The translations under genes were made by a program, and so were the position numbers. Positions 16,509 through 24,964 of a DNA stretch of 62,461 nt are shown one piece after another; the first letter of the stretch is position 1, and every line of letters begins with the position of its first letter. Under the pieces are notes generated by a model, which did not search any database, was not told the origin of the DNA, and worked only from the letters and a program-made list of their open reading frames with translations. The stretch spans positions 1-62,461 of the forward strand of contig CAJTJY010000003.1 in the NCBI GenBank assembly GCA_910576975.1. Direction: 5' to 3'. The DNA comes from an uncultured Lachnospiraceae bacterium (GTDB lineage Bacteria > Bacillota > Clostridia > Lachnospirales > Lachnospiraceae).

Positions 16509-17951
16509 ATGGCAAAAGACAAGAAATTAGTAGAAGCTATTACGTCTATGGATGTTGATTTTGCGCAGTGGTATACAGATGTAGTCAAAAAGGCAGAGCT
16601 GATTGATTATTCCAGTGTCAAGGGCTGCATGGTGATTAAGCCTGCAGGATATGCGATTTGGGAAAATATTCAAAATGAACTTGATCGAAGATTTAAAGAG
16701 ACTGGGGTCGAGAATGTTTACATGCCCCTGTTTATTCCAGAAAGCCTGCTCCAAAAGGAGAAGGATCATGTGGAGGGATTCGCACCAGAAGTTGCCTGGG
16801 TCACTCATGGGGGATTGAATCCTTTGCAGGAAAGAATGTGCGTCAGACCTACCTCTGAGACACTATTTTGTGATTTTTATGCAAATGATATCCAGTCTTA
16901 CCGTGATCTGCCAAAATGTTACAACCAGTGGTGCTCGGTTGTGCGTTGGGAAAAAGAAACCAGGCCTTTCTTGCGCTCTAGGGAATTTTTATGGCAGGGG
17001 GGGCATACGGCGCATGCAACTGCCGAAGAGGCAGAGCAACGGACGATTCAGATGCTGAATTTGTATGCGGATTTTTGCGAAGAAGTGCTGGCAATGCCAG
17101 TGATTCGGGGGAAAAAGACGGACAAGGAGAAGTTTGCAGGTGCAGAAGCGACGTATACCATTGAGGCCTTGATGCATGATGGCAAGGCGCTGCAGTCTGG
17201 AACCAGTCATAATTTTGGGGACGGATTTGCAAAGGCGTTTGGGATTCAATATACGGACAGGGATAATAAGCTGCAGTATGTGCATCAGACATCCTGGGGA
17301 ATGACGACCCGTCTGATTGGCGCTATCATCATGGTGCATGGGGATGATTCTGGCTTGGTACTGCCGCCCAAGATTGCTCCAGTCCAGGTGATGGTAATTC
17401 CAATCCAACAGCATAAGGAAGGGGTGCTGCAGAAAGCGGCTCAGATAAAAGAAGTTTTGAGGCAGGCAGGCGTTCGTGCGAAAATGGATGACAGTGAAAA
17501 GAGTCCGGGATGGAAATTTTCTGAGCAGGAAATGCGTGGGATTCCGATTCGGGTGGAATTGGGACCGAAAGACATCGAGGCTGGAAAATGTGTTTTGGTT
17601 CGTCGTGACACCAGAGAGAAGACAGAATGCGTATTAGGTCAGATTACAGAGAAAGTGGAAGAGCTTCTTGCGCAAATTCAGAGAGACATGTATATGCGTG
17701 CCAAGGAATATCGGGATTCTCACATTTGTGATGTAAAATCTTACCCAGTCTTTAAAGATGCCGTGGAGCATAAGCCAGGCTTTATCCGGGCAATGTGGTG
17801 TGGAGACGTGGAATGTGAGAATAAGATCAAAGAGGATACCACGGCGACTTCCCGGTGTATGCCATTGGAGGATCAGGATCAGATTTCTGATGTATGTGTC
17901 TGTTGCGGAAAACCAGCGCATAAATTGGTTTATTGGGGAAAAGCATATTAA
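16509..17951 (+). CDS. proS: Prolyl-tRNA synthetase, archaeal/eukaryal type
   Basis: Charges tRNA-Pro. The 480-aa length, absence of the bacterial editing insertion, and motifs VMPLFIPES-like (VYMPLFIPESLL), RPTSETLFCDFYA, RWEKETRPFLRSREFLWQGGHTAH and the C-terminal zinc-type cysteines (CVCCGKPA) mark the short ProS type 3. This type is found in archaea, eukaryotes and some Clostridia. AAGGAGA precedes the ATG. Regulation by the upstream T-box is clear from sequence. Confidence 0.97.
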   Translation: MAKDKKLVEAITSMDVDFAQWYTDVVKKAELIDYSSVKGCMVIKPAGYAIWENIQNELDRRFKETGVENVYMPLFIPESLLQKEKDHVEGFAPEVAWVTHGGLNPLQERMCVRPTSETLFCDFYANDIQSYRDLPKCYNQWCSVVRWEKETRPFLRSREFLWQGGHTAHATAEEAEQRTIQMLNLYADFCEEVLAMPVIRGKKTDKEKFAGAEATYTIEALMHDGKALQSGTSHNFGDGFAKAFGIQYTDRDNKLQYVHQTSWGMTTRLIGAIIMVHGDDSGLVLPPKIAPVQVMVIPIQQHKEGVLQKAAQIKEVLRQAGVRAKMDDSEKSPGWKFSEQEMRGIPIRVELGPKDIEAGKCVLVRRDTREKTECVLGQITEKVEELLAQIQRDMYMRAKEYRDSHICDVKSYPVFKDAVEHKPGFIRAMWCGDVECENKIKEDTTATSRCMPLEDQDQISDVCVCCGKPAHKLVYWGKAY

Positions 17952-17988
17952 TTCTTTGTAGCTCGGATATGACTTTTTAATCCTAAAC

Positions 17989-18027
17989 GAAGGCTGCACC
18001 GATGTGAACTCATCTGATGCAGCCTTC
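17989..18027 (+). terminator. Hairpin after proS
   Basis: A perfect 10-bp stem GAAGGCTGCA/TGCAGCCTTC with an inner GATG/CATC pairing. There is no T-run on the plus strand, so termination strength is doubtful. Confidence 0.45.
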
Positions 18028-18059
18028 TAAACTATGCTGTCCATGGGACTTTACCTCAT

Positions 18060-18580
18060 TCTTTCCGAAATTCTAAGTATTTTCTCTGAAATTTTGTTAC
18101 CTCTGAATGATATTGTATGCATCCATATCTGAATGTTTTCGGCTGGATCATCATACTCTTTTTTCGATCATGTTAATTCAGGGCTTCTTATTGAAAATTC
18201 TCTAAATTTCTTCTGTAAGGTTGATAAATTCTTTTTGAAAATCATACATCTGCAAACTGTAGGCTTGTGTTCTTGTCATGAATGCTTGGCATCTGTAAAA
18301 GGCTCTACCAATTCCTCCATTCCGAAAATACAAGATCGGATGCTTTCACGCTGTACCCTTGGCTTGCTGACCTGTTCATGAAAGATGTGACAGATATCAT
18401 TTCGGATAAGCCGTTCCTGTCTTTTATGAAATGATTCAGCATTCCTTTGATCAACCGGGAGAAGAACCTTATTGTAATTTCCCATTCCAGAAATCTGGTG
18501 CCTAGTTACAATGATCAAATCTTTCGATGCAAAGAACTTGCTGCTGTTGGATGCGTCTGTAAACTTTCTTTTAAGAATTT
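18060..18580 (-). pseudogene. Decayed gene of unknown identity
   Basis: On the minus strand one open stretch (about 18276-18570) encodes a plausible protein piece (FFASKDLIIVTRHQISGMG, then KRQERLIRNDICHIFHEQ). It has no good start codon; after its stop, related-looking coding sequence continues to about 18060 broken by further stops. A strong promoter lies upstream at 18743-18771. I do not recognise the family; a transposon or phage origin is possible. The rest of 17952-19112 contains no intact gene, only the promoter, three GAGGTAC sites and the cloverleaf copy B. Confidence 0.35.
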
Positions 18581-18742
18581 AATGGAAACTTTTCTTGTAC
18601 CTCTGTTTTAGTTAGAGGGAAGATAGCTTAAGTTTTTGGTGGTCCGTACCTCTCTTTACTTAAATTATAAGGTAATTCATGTTATTTCCAATGGCCTGTA
18701 CCTCCTGTTTGTTAATGTTGTTGTGTTTCTTTTGATGAGTTT

Positions 18743-18771
18743 ATTATATCTAACAAAGTGAGAAATGTCAA
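18743..18771 (-). promoter_or_regulatory. Consensus promoter ahead of decayed sequence
   Basis: Minus-strand TTGACA (18766-18771), a 17-base spacer and TATAAT (18743-18748), a perfect match. Downstream the transcript passes three spaced GAGGTAC sites; the first, AGGAGGTAC, is followed by a six-codon ORF (MNYLII). No intact gene follows. Confidence 0.75.
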
Positions 18772-18895
18772 CACCTTTTTTTGATTTTCCCATATTAAAC
18801 ATGCTTATAACTGAAATATGATAAATAAGTGTAAAAATATTCTGAAAACTTAGAGCCGTAAAGGATTTGAACTTATGGGAAAGTTTATAGCAAAA

Positions 18896-19078
18896 ATGGG
18901 GCTGCCGCAGGAATGTATTTAGCGGTTCAAAAGGTCTTGCCTCTGGTACGGCAAACAAAGAATGCATAAAATTATTCTGGGAAGCTAGCCTCCCAAGATA
19001 ATCTTTGTGCATTTTGTGTTCATTGCTTTGCAATGTAAACCTTTGAAACAGGTAAATACATTCCTGTGGCAGTCCCAT
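18896..19078. repeat. Cloverleaf palindromic element, copy B
   Basis: Same three-arm plan and inner sequences as copy A (AAAAGGTCTTGCC, GGGAAGCTAGCCTCCC, CATTGCTTTGCAATG). The outer stem is different: GCCGCAGGAATGTATTTA pairs with TAAATACATTCCTGTGGC. The changed but still complementary stem is good evidence that pairing is kept. Confidence 0.85.
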
Positions 19079-19112
19079 TGTAGGCATACGTTCTGGAATG
19101 GGGCCGCCGGTG

Positions 19113-19370
19113 TTAGGAAAGGGAGGCTTCATAGGCGGCGCGGCAGGCTTTGGCAAGCTGGTCTCCGCAGGAGGTTCCTCTGCCGTTGCAGGAAATGCCG
19201 CTAATTTTTTGTTCCACCTGGGCCACGGTAAGGCCTTCGACCAGCTTGGGAATTGCCTGTAAATTGCCGTTGCATCCTCCAGTGAATTTTACATTTTTGA
19301 TGATGTCTCCGTCTAATTCCACTTCGATCAAAGTAGAACAGGTTCCTCTAGGCTTGTATAAGTAACTCAT
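19113..19370 (-). CDS. TSCPD domain protein (TIGR03905-like), 85 aa
   Basis: A small protein of the TSCPD group, the module also found at the C-terminus of class II ribonucleotide reductases, with RGTCS near the N-terminus, TGGCNGNLQAIPKL and GISCNGRGTSCGDQLAKA. The six cysteines suggest metal or redox binding; function of the stand-alone form is unknown. The start at 19370 follows AAAGGAG. A TATAAT with an extended TG lies about 75 bases upstream. Confidence 0.85.
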   Translation of the reverse strand: MSYLYKPRGTCSTLIEVELDGDIIKNVKFTGGCNGNLQAIPKLVEGLTVAQVEQKISGISCNGRGTSCGDQLAKACRAAYEASLS

Positions 19371-19511
19371 AAGCAAACTCCTTTCTGATTGGCAGTAAAA
19401 GCAGTGCCGTCTTATTTTGGGTACTTGACTTTTAAGACATTATATCATGAAAATATCTGACGTAGAAGAGGATTTCATAGAAAATTCATAATTCGTTCAC
19501 GCTATTAAGTA

Positions 19512-19540
19512 TTGTTAATGAAGTAGGAAAGTGATACAAT
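19512..19540 (+). promoter_or_regulatory. Promoter of secA
   Basis: TTGTTA (19512-19517), a 17-base spacer and TACAAT (19535-19540). The leader that follows holds two small hairpins (CCGCAAAGCGG and GGGCAATTTTGCCC, 19556-19586) just before the ribosome site. Confidence 0.65.
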
Positions 19541-19608
19541 ATAAGAAGTTGTCCGCAAAGCGGAAAAAGTGGGGCAATTTTGCCCGGAAAATAATAGGAG
19601 CATTGTAT

Positions 19609-22173
19609 ATGAGTATTGTGAGTAAATTGTTCGGCACGCATAGCGAGCGGGAACTGAAGAGAGTATATCCGATTGTGGAGAAAATCGAATCATATCGTCC
19701 GTCAATGATGGAACTGGAAGATGAGCAGTTAAAAGACAAGACGAAAGAGTTTAAAAGCAGGCTAGAGAATGGGGAGACCTTGGATCAGATTCTTCCCGAA
19801 GCCTATGCGGCGGTTCGTGAAGCCGCAAGAAGAACTCTTGGAATGGAGCATTACCCAGTACAGCTGATTGGAGGCGTGATCCTGCATCAGGGACGTATTG
19901 CGGAAATGAAGACAGGTGAAGGAAAGACCCTGGTTTCCACCCTTCCTGCGTATCTGAATGCGTTAGAGGGAAAAGGAGTTCATATTGTCACAGTAAACGA
20001 TTACTTGGCGAACCGAGATGCGGAATGGATGGGAAAGGTTCATGAATTTTTAGGTTTGACAGTAGGCGTCGTGCTCAATTCCATGGATAATGATGAACGG
20101 CGGGAAGCCTATAATTGCGATATCACCTATGTCACCAATAACGAGCTTGGCTTTGATTATCTGCGTGACAACATGGTCATTTATAAAGAGCAGCTTGTGC
20201 AAAGAGATTTGTGTTATGCGATTATTGACGAGGTGGACTCCGTGCTGATTGACGAGGCGCGTACGCCTTTGATTATTTCAGGGCAAAGCGGAAAGTCTAC
20301 CAGTTTGTATGAGGCTTGTGATGTTCTGGCAAGGAAGCTGGTCCGGGGCGAGGATTTGCCGGAATTCAGCAAAATAGATGCGATCATGGGCGTAGAGCAG
20401 CAGGAGACAGGAGACTTTATTGTCAATGAAAAGGATAAAGTAGTAAATCTTACTGCAGAAGGCGTCAAGAAGGTTGAGAATTTCTTCCATATTGAGAATC
20501 TTGCAGATGCAGAAAATCTCGAAATTCAACATAATGTGATTTTGGCTCTTCGCGCTCATAATTTGATGTTTCGTGACCAGGATTATGTGGTACAAGATGA
20601 GAAAGTCGTCATCGTAGATGAATTTACTGGACGTATTATGCCAGGGCGCCGTTATTCTGACGGCCTGCATCAGGCGATCGAGGCAAAAGAGCATGTGAAG
20701 GTAAAGCGGGAGAGCAAAACGCTTGCCACGATAACTTTCCAGAATTTCTTTAATAAGTATCAGAAAAAATCCGGCATGACAGGTACGGCGTTGACAGAGG
20801 AGAAGGAATTCCGTGATATTTATGGCATGGACGTAATTGAAATCCCTACCAACAAGCCTGTGCTGCGTGAAGATTTGCAGGATGCGGTTTATAAAACTAA
20901 GAAAGAAAAATTCCACGCTGTCGTCGACGAAATTGAAAAAGCGCATCAAAAGGGACAACCTGTGCTTGTGGGAACGATTACCATTGAGACGTCTGAATTA
21001 CTCAGCGAGATGCTCAAGCGGCGCGGCATTCAGCATAAAGTGCTGAATGCAAAGTTCCATGAGATTGAGGCGGAGATCGTGGCCGAGGCGGGAGTGCATG
21101 GCGCAGTTACCATTGCTACGAATATGGCGGGCCGTGGTACGGATATTAAATTGGACGAAGCTTCCAAGGAAGCAGGCGGGCTTAAGATCATTGGCACGGA
21201 GCGTCATGAGTCGAGGCGTATCGACAATCAGCTCCGTGGACGTTCTGGGCGACAAGGAGATCCAGGTGAATCCCAATTCTTTATTTCCCTGGAAGACGAC
21301 TTGATGCGCTTGTTTGGCTCTGAAAAGCTGATGAGCATGTTTAATACCCTGGGAGTGCCCGAGAATGAGCAGATCCAACATAAGATGCTTACCAACGCCA
21401 TAGAGAAAGCGCAGATGAAAATTGAGAGCAATAACTTTGGCATTCGTAAGAATTTGCTGGAATATGACCAGGTAATGAATGAGCAGAGGGAAATTATCTA
21501 TGCAGAACGCCGCCGCGTATTGGATGGCGAGAGCATGCGGGACGTGATCTATAAGATGATTACAGACCGGGTGGAGAATACGGTGGATACTTGCATCTCC
21601 AACGACCAAGAGAGTGAAGAGTGGGATTTGAATGAATTGAACCAGCTCTTATTGCCAATTATTCCATTAAAGCCTGTGATGCCAGAGGATGTCAAAGGCA
21701 TTCGTTCCAATGAGCTGAAACACCGTTTAAAAGAACAGGCTGTGAAACTATATGAGATGAAAGAAGCAGAATTTCCAGAACCGGAGGCAGTCCGTGAGCT
21801 AGAGCGCGTGGTATTGCTAAAAGTGATTGACCGCAAATGGATGGATCATATCGATGATATGGATCAGCTTCGCCAGGGGATCGGTCTGCAGGCGTATGGT
21901 CAGCGTGACCCGCTGGTGGAATACAAGATGAGCGGATATGACATGTTTGACGGCATGATTGCCAACATCCAGGAAGAGACGATGCGCCTTTTGTTCCATG
22001 TGCGCATAGAGCAGAAAGTGGAACGTGAACAGGTGGCAAAAGTAACCGGGACGAATCGTGACGAGAGCTTGCAGAAAGGTCCAAAGAAACGGGACAAGGC
22101 GAAAGTATATCCCAATGATCCATGTCCTTGCGGAAGCGGTAAGAAGTACAAGCAGTGCTGCGGCAGGAAGTAG
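19609..22173 (+). CDS. secA: Preprotein translocase ATPase SecA
   Basis: The motor that pushes secretory proteins through SecYEG. Walker A EMKTGEGKTLV, DEVDSVLIDEARTPLIISG (DEAD box), NMAGRGTDI and the regulatory ATR/QLRGRSGRQGDPG motif are all present. The C-terminal zinc finger (CPCGSGKKYKQCC) for SecB or ribosome contact is intact. I set the start at 19609 (MSIVSKLFGTHSEREL) after TAGGAG; longer readings are not homologous. At 854 aa, length is typical. It stands alone with promoter and terminator. Confidence 0.98.
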   Translation: MSIVSKLFGTHSERELKRVYPIVEKIESYRPSMMELEDEQLKDKTKEFKSRLENGETLDQILPEAYAAVREAARRTLGMEHYPVQLIGGVILHQGRIAEMKTGEGKTLVSTLPAYLNALEGKGVHIVTVNDYLANRDAEWMGKVHEFLGLTVGVVLNSMDNDERREAYNCDITYVTNNELGFDYLRDNMVIYKEQLVQRDLCYAIIDEVDSVLIDEARTPLIISGQSGKSTSLYEACDVLARKLVRGEDLPEFSKIDAIMGVEQQETGDFIVNEKDKVVNLTAEGVKKVENFFHIENLADAENLEIQHNVILALRAHNLMFRDQDYVVQDEKVVIVDEFTGRIMPGRRYSDGLHQAIEAKEHVKVKRESKTLATITFQNFFNKYQKKSGMTGTALTEEKEFRDIYGMDVIEIPTNKPVLREDLQDAVYKTKKEKFHAVVDEIEKAHQKGQPVLVGTITIETSELLSEMLKRRGIQHKVLNAKFHEIEAEIVAEAGVHGAVTIATNMAGRGTDIKLDEASKEAGGLKIIGTERHESRRIDNQLRGRSGRQGDPGESQFFISLEDDLMRLFGSEKLMSMFNTLGVPENEQIQHKMLTNAIEKAQMKIESNNFGIRKNLLEYDQVMNEQREIIYAERRRVLDGESMRDVIYKMITDRVENTVDTCISNDQESEEWDLNELNQLLLPIIPLKPVMPEDVKGIRSNELKHRLKEQAVKLYEMKEAEFPEPEAVRELERVVLLKVIDRKWMDHIDDMDQLRQGIGLQAYGQRDPLVEYKMSGYDMFDGMIANIQEETMRLLFHVRIEQKVEREQVAKVTGTNRDESLQKGPKKRDKAKVYPNDPCPCGSGKKYKQCCGRK

Positions 22174-22208
22174 ACAAAGAATATTGCGGTGCAATAGCGC
22201 CGCTTACG

Positions 22209-22245
22209 GGGGATCGCATGTGCGGTTCCCCGCTGTGCTTTCTCT
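22209..22245 (+). terminator. Terminator after secA
   Basis: GGGGA (22209-22213) pairs with TCCCC (22227-22231) around an inner CGCA/TGCG stem, followed by a pyrimidine-rich tail (GCTTTCTCTT). Confidence 0.6.
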
Positions 22246-22291
22246 TAAATAATATGAATGTGAATGGCGATGACAGTAAAAAATAAACGAT

Positions 22292-22454
22292 ATGTACTCT
22301 CGGATTCTCTTTGTGCCTGATTTTGCGAGAAGATTTTTTGCCAGATGTGCACAAATTTATGAGGCGTACCTGGATGGTACGTTGATTGAATTTGTGTGCA
22401 TTTGGCAGAAAATCAGCCGTAAAAGCAGGTATAAGAGAGAATTCGAGAGTACAT
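22292..22454 (+). promoter_or_regulatory. Structured leader, family II copy 1 (before SDR gene)
   Basis: About 163 nt folded end to end. The outer stem is ATGTACTCTCG (22292-22302) with CGAGAGTACAT (22444-22454). A middle stem is TTTTGCCA with TGGCAGAAAA. A long inner stem is TGTGCACAAATT (22346-22357) with AATTTGTGTGCA (22389-22400), including two G-U pairs valid only in plus-strand RNA. The loop holds GTACCTGGATGGTACGTTGATT. It ends 24 bases before the SDR start, just ahead of its ribosome site. The homologue at 51225-51362 has the same orientation and spacing to its gene. Confidence 0.75.
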
Positions 22455-22478
22455 ACGATAAATAAAGGAGGAAGAAAG

Positions 22479-23222
22479 ATGTTAAAAGGAAAAGTGGCAG
22501 TCGTCACTGGCGGTACCAGAGGAATCGGCTATGCAATTGTCAAGAAGTATCTGGAAAACGGGGCGAGAGTAGTCTTGTTCGGTTCTAGGGCAGAGACGGT
22601 AGAGAAAGCGCTGGCGTCATTGAAGGCTGAAAATGCAGACTGGGTCGTGGAGGGAGCGTGTCCAGATCTTGCGGATGCGTCCCAGGTGGCAAAGGCTATC
22701 GAAAAGGTAAAAGAAACATACGGCAGGCTGGATATTCTGGTGAATAATGCCGGCGTGTCCGACAGCGCCAAGATTGAAGATTATCAACCAGATCAGTTTG
22801 AGAAGGTGATGAAACTCAATGTTAATGCTATTTTTCATGCGGTACAGCCTGCCGTAAAAATCATGAAAGAACAGGGTGAAGGCTGTATACTGAATACAAG
22901 CTCCATGGTGAGCATTTCAGGGCAGCCTAGCGGCGTCGCCTATCCTACGAGCAAATTTGCAGTCAACGGGCTGACCCTTTCTTTGGCGAGGGAGCTAGGA
23001 CCCAGCAATATCAGGGTGAATGCAGTGGCTCCAGGAATTACCAACACTGATATGGTGGCTGCTCTTCCAGACGCCATGATTGAGCCGCTGATAAAGACGA
23101 TACCCTTGCGCAGGGTCGGGGAACCAGAGGACGTTGCCAACGCATTTTTATTTTTGGCAAGCGATATGGCCAGCTATGTTACTGGAGAAGTGCTGTCAGT
23201 GGACGGGGCGGCAAGGGCATAA
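22479..23222 (+). CDS. Short-chain dehydrogenase/reductase, FabG/BaiA-like
   Basis: An NAD(P)-dependent oxidoreductase of 247 aa. It has the Rossmann motif TGGTRGIG, the NNAGVS motif, the catalytic Ser-Tyr-Lys (SSMVSISG and AYPTSKFAV) and the C-terminal VTGEVLSVDGA. Phrases such as VVLFGSR and ACPDLAD recall bacterial 3-alpha hydroxysteroid dehydrogenase BaiA as much as FabG, so a keto-steroid, keto-acyl or sugar substrate are all possible. The gene is monocistronic, preceded by the family II leader and ended by a strong terminator. The start at 22479 follows AAAGGAGG. Confidence 0.88.
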   Translation: MLKGKVAVVTGGTRGIGYAIVKKYLENGARVVLFGSRAETVEKALASLKAENADWVVEGACPDLADASQVAKAIEKVKETYGRLDILVNNAGVSDSAKIEDYQPDQFEKVMKLNVNAIFHAVQPAVKIMKEQGEGCILNTSSMVSISGQPSGVAYPTSKFAVNGLTLSLARELGPSNIRVNAVAPGITNTDMVAALPDAMIEPLIKTIPLRRVGEPEDVANAFLFLASDMASYVTGEVLSVDGAARA

Positions 23223-23243
23223 TACGGCGGAGAAAACGAAAGA

Positions 23244-23290
23244 CAGGCAAGGGGCAAGGGAAATGTCCTGCCCCGCTCTGCCTGCTCTTT
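23244..23290. terminator. Bidirectional terminator between convergent genes
   Basis: CAGGCA (23244-23249) pairs with TGCCTG (23279-23284), and GGGGCA with TGCCCC inside. A CTCTTT tail lies on the right and A-rich sequence on the left, so it can serve both the SDR gene and the nicotinate phosphoribosyltransferase gene. Confidence 0.7.
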
Positions 23291-23307
23291 AATTTTAAAA
23301 CCGGCTC

Positions 23308-24756
23308 CTATTTTGAATATCCTCTTAAAATCTGTCGTTTCATCTCGAACAATTCATCTGAGAGATCTACATATACTTTGCTAGGATAGGCAAATCGCTT
23401 CGTCTCATTCCAGAGCGTGTCCTTTTCCTGCTGGCAATAGTTTCGTATTTCCATGACGCTGGGAGACTGATAAATGCACTGTCCTTTGTCAAAGACCTGT
23501 ACCGGAAGCCTGCGCATAGTGTATGTGCCGCCTTTTAGGTTTGTGTATTTCCAGGTCTCAATGGGATCGAAAATGCGCAAATCTTTTTCACAGTCGAAAG
23601 CTTCCCCTTCGAGACAGATTAAATCGGCTTTTATTTTGCCAGAATCCTTTTCGTAGATCCGATAAATCGTTTTATTACCAGGGTTTGTGACTTTCTCCGT
23701 ATTTTCAGAGAGCTTGATTTTTGGAATGAATTCCCCCTGTTGATTTTGGATGGCTGCAAGTTTGTAAACGCCTCCGAAAGCGGGGCAGTTCTTGGAAGTA
23801 ATCAGGTTGGTGCCCACGCCCCAGGAGGTGATAGCCGCCCCCTGTGCCTTTAGATTTTCAATGAGGTACTCGTCTAAGTCGTTGGAAGCAGATATCACGG
23901 CGTCAAAAAAGCCTGCCTGATCCAGCATTTTCCGGGCCTTTTTGGAGAGGTAAGCAAGATCTCCGCTGTCCATGCGGATTCCATAATTGACAAGCGCAAT
24001 CCCTTGTTCCCTCATCTGTTGAAATACGCGGATAGCATTGGGAACGCCGGATTTCAAGGTATCGTAAGTGTCCACCAGAAGAATGCATGACTCAGGATAG
24101 TACTTGGCATAGGTGGAAAAGGCGGTGAATTCGTCTGGGAAGCTCATGATCCAGCTATGGGCATGCGTGCCCTTGACTGGAATGCCAAAAAGCTTGCCGC
24201 AGAGGACGTTGGAGGTTCCGCTGCAGCCTCCGATTACCGCTGCCCTTGCGCCATAGACTCCGGCGTCTGGGCCTTGTGCCCGGCGCAGCCCGAATTCCAT
24301 TACGCCATCTCCTTGGGCGGCATAGCAGACCCGCGCCGCTTTTGTGGCGATCAGGCTTTGGTGGTTTAAGATATTTAAGATGGCGGTTTCGATTAATTGC
24401 GCTTCCATGATGGGGGCGATTACTTTCACCAATGGTTCTCTGGGGAAGATCACCGTGCCTTCTGGGACGGCGTAGAGATCGCCTGAAAAGTGAAACGTTT
24501 CCAGATAGGATAAGAAATCTTCTTCGAACATGCCCAGCGACCGGAGGTAGGAAATGTCAGAGCTGTCAAAATGAAGCTGTTCTATATATTCAATGATCTG
24601 GGCAAGTCCTGCGCATATTGCGTAGCCGCCATTGTCTGGGTTGGCACGGTAAAAAGCGTCAAATACTACGGAGTCCTGATTTCCTGTTTTGAAGTAGCCC
24701 TGCATCATGGTAAGTTCATATAAGTCCGTCAGCAGAGTCAAATGGTTTGTAGTCAT
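23308..24756 (-). CDS. pncB: Nicotinate phosphoribosyltransferase
   Basis: Makes nicotinate mononucleotide from nicotinate and PRPP, the first step of NAD salvage. It opens with TLLTDLYELTMMQGY and shows EFGLRRAQGPD, SNVLCGKLFGIPVKGTHAHSW (with the phosphorylatable His region) and IRMDSGDLAYLS, all family hallmarks. At 482 aa, length is normal. The start at 24756 has AGGAG about 10 bases upstream; a 15-residue upstream extension lacks homology. NAD supply is also served by nadE at 36.7 kb. Confidence 0.95.
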   Translation of the reverse strand: MTTNHLTLLTDLYELTMMQGYFKTGNQDSVVFDAFYRANPDNGGYAICAGLAQIIEYIEQLHFDSSDISYLRSLGMFEEDFLSYLETFHFSGDLYAVPEGTVIFPREPLVKVIAPIMEAQLIETAILNILNHQSLIATKAARVCYAAQGDGVMEFGLRRAQGPDAGVYGARAAVIGGCSGTSNVLCGKLFGIPVKGTHAHSWIMSFPDEFTAFSTYAKYYPESCILLVDTYDTLKSGVPNAIRVFQQMREQGIALVNYGIRMDSGDLAYLSKKARKMLDQAGFFDAVISASNDLDEYLIENLKAQGAAITSWGVGTNLITSKNCPAFGGVYKLAAIQNQQGEFIPKIKLSENTEKVTNPGNKTIYRIYEKDSGKIKADLICLEGEAFDCEKDLRIFDPIETWKYTNLKGGTYTMRRLPVQVFDKGQCIYQSPSVMEIRNYCQQEKDTLWNETKRFAYPSKVYVDLSDELFEMKRQILRGYSK

Positions 24757-24964
24757 CGTGGGATCGCTCCTTTTAAATTTTTGTAGTCTATTGTACCACA
24801 TTTTGCTTCAGGAAGCAAAAACTCCTTGCATGAAATGAATGCGTTGCCTGAGATTGTGATTTATTTGTGATTTGTAGCAAGGAAGCCTTTCCATTTTAAT
24901 GAAAATGTGCTATTCTTAGTAACTGTGAAGAAATAATAATTTTTGAAAGAAAGGTAAAGAATTC

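Noticed and set aside
18133..18381. Plus-strand ORF in the proS-secA gap
   Set aside because: It lies opposite the more convincing decayed minus-strand frame and has no ribosome site.
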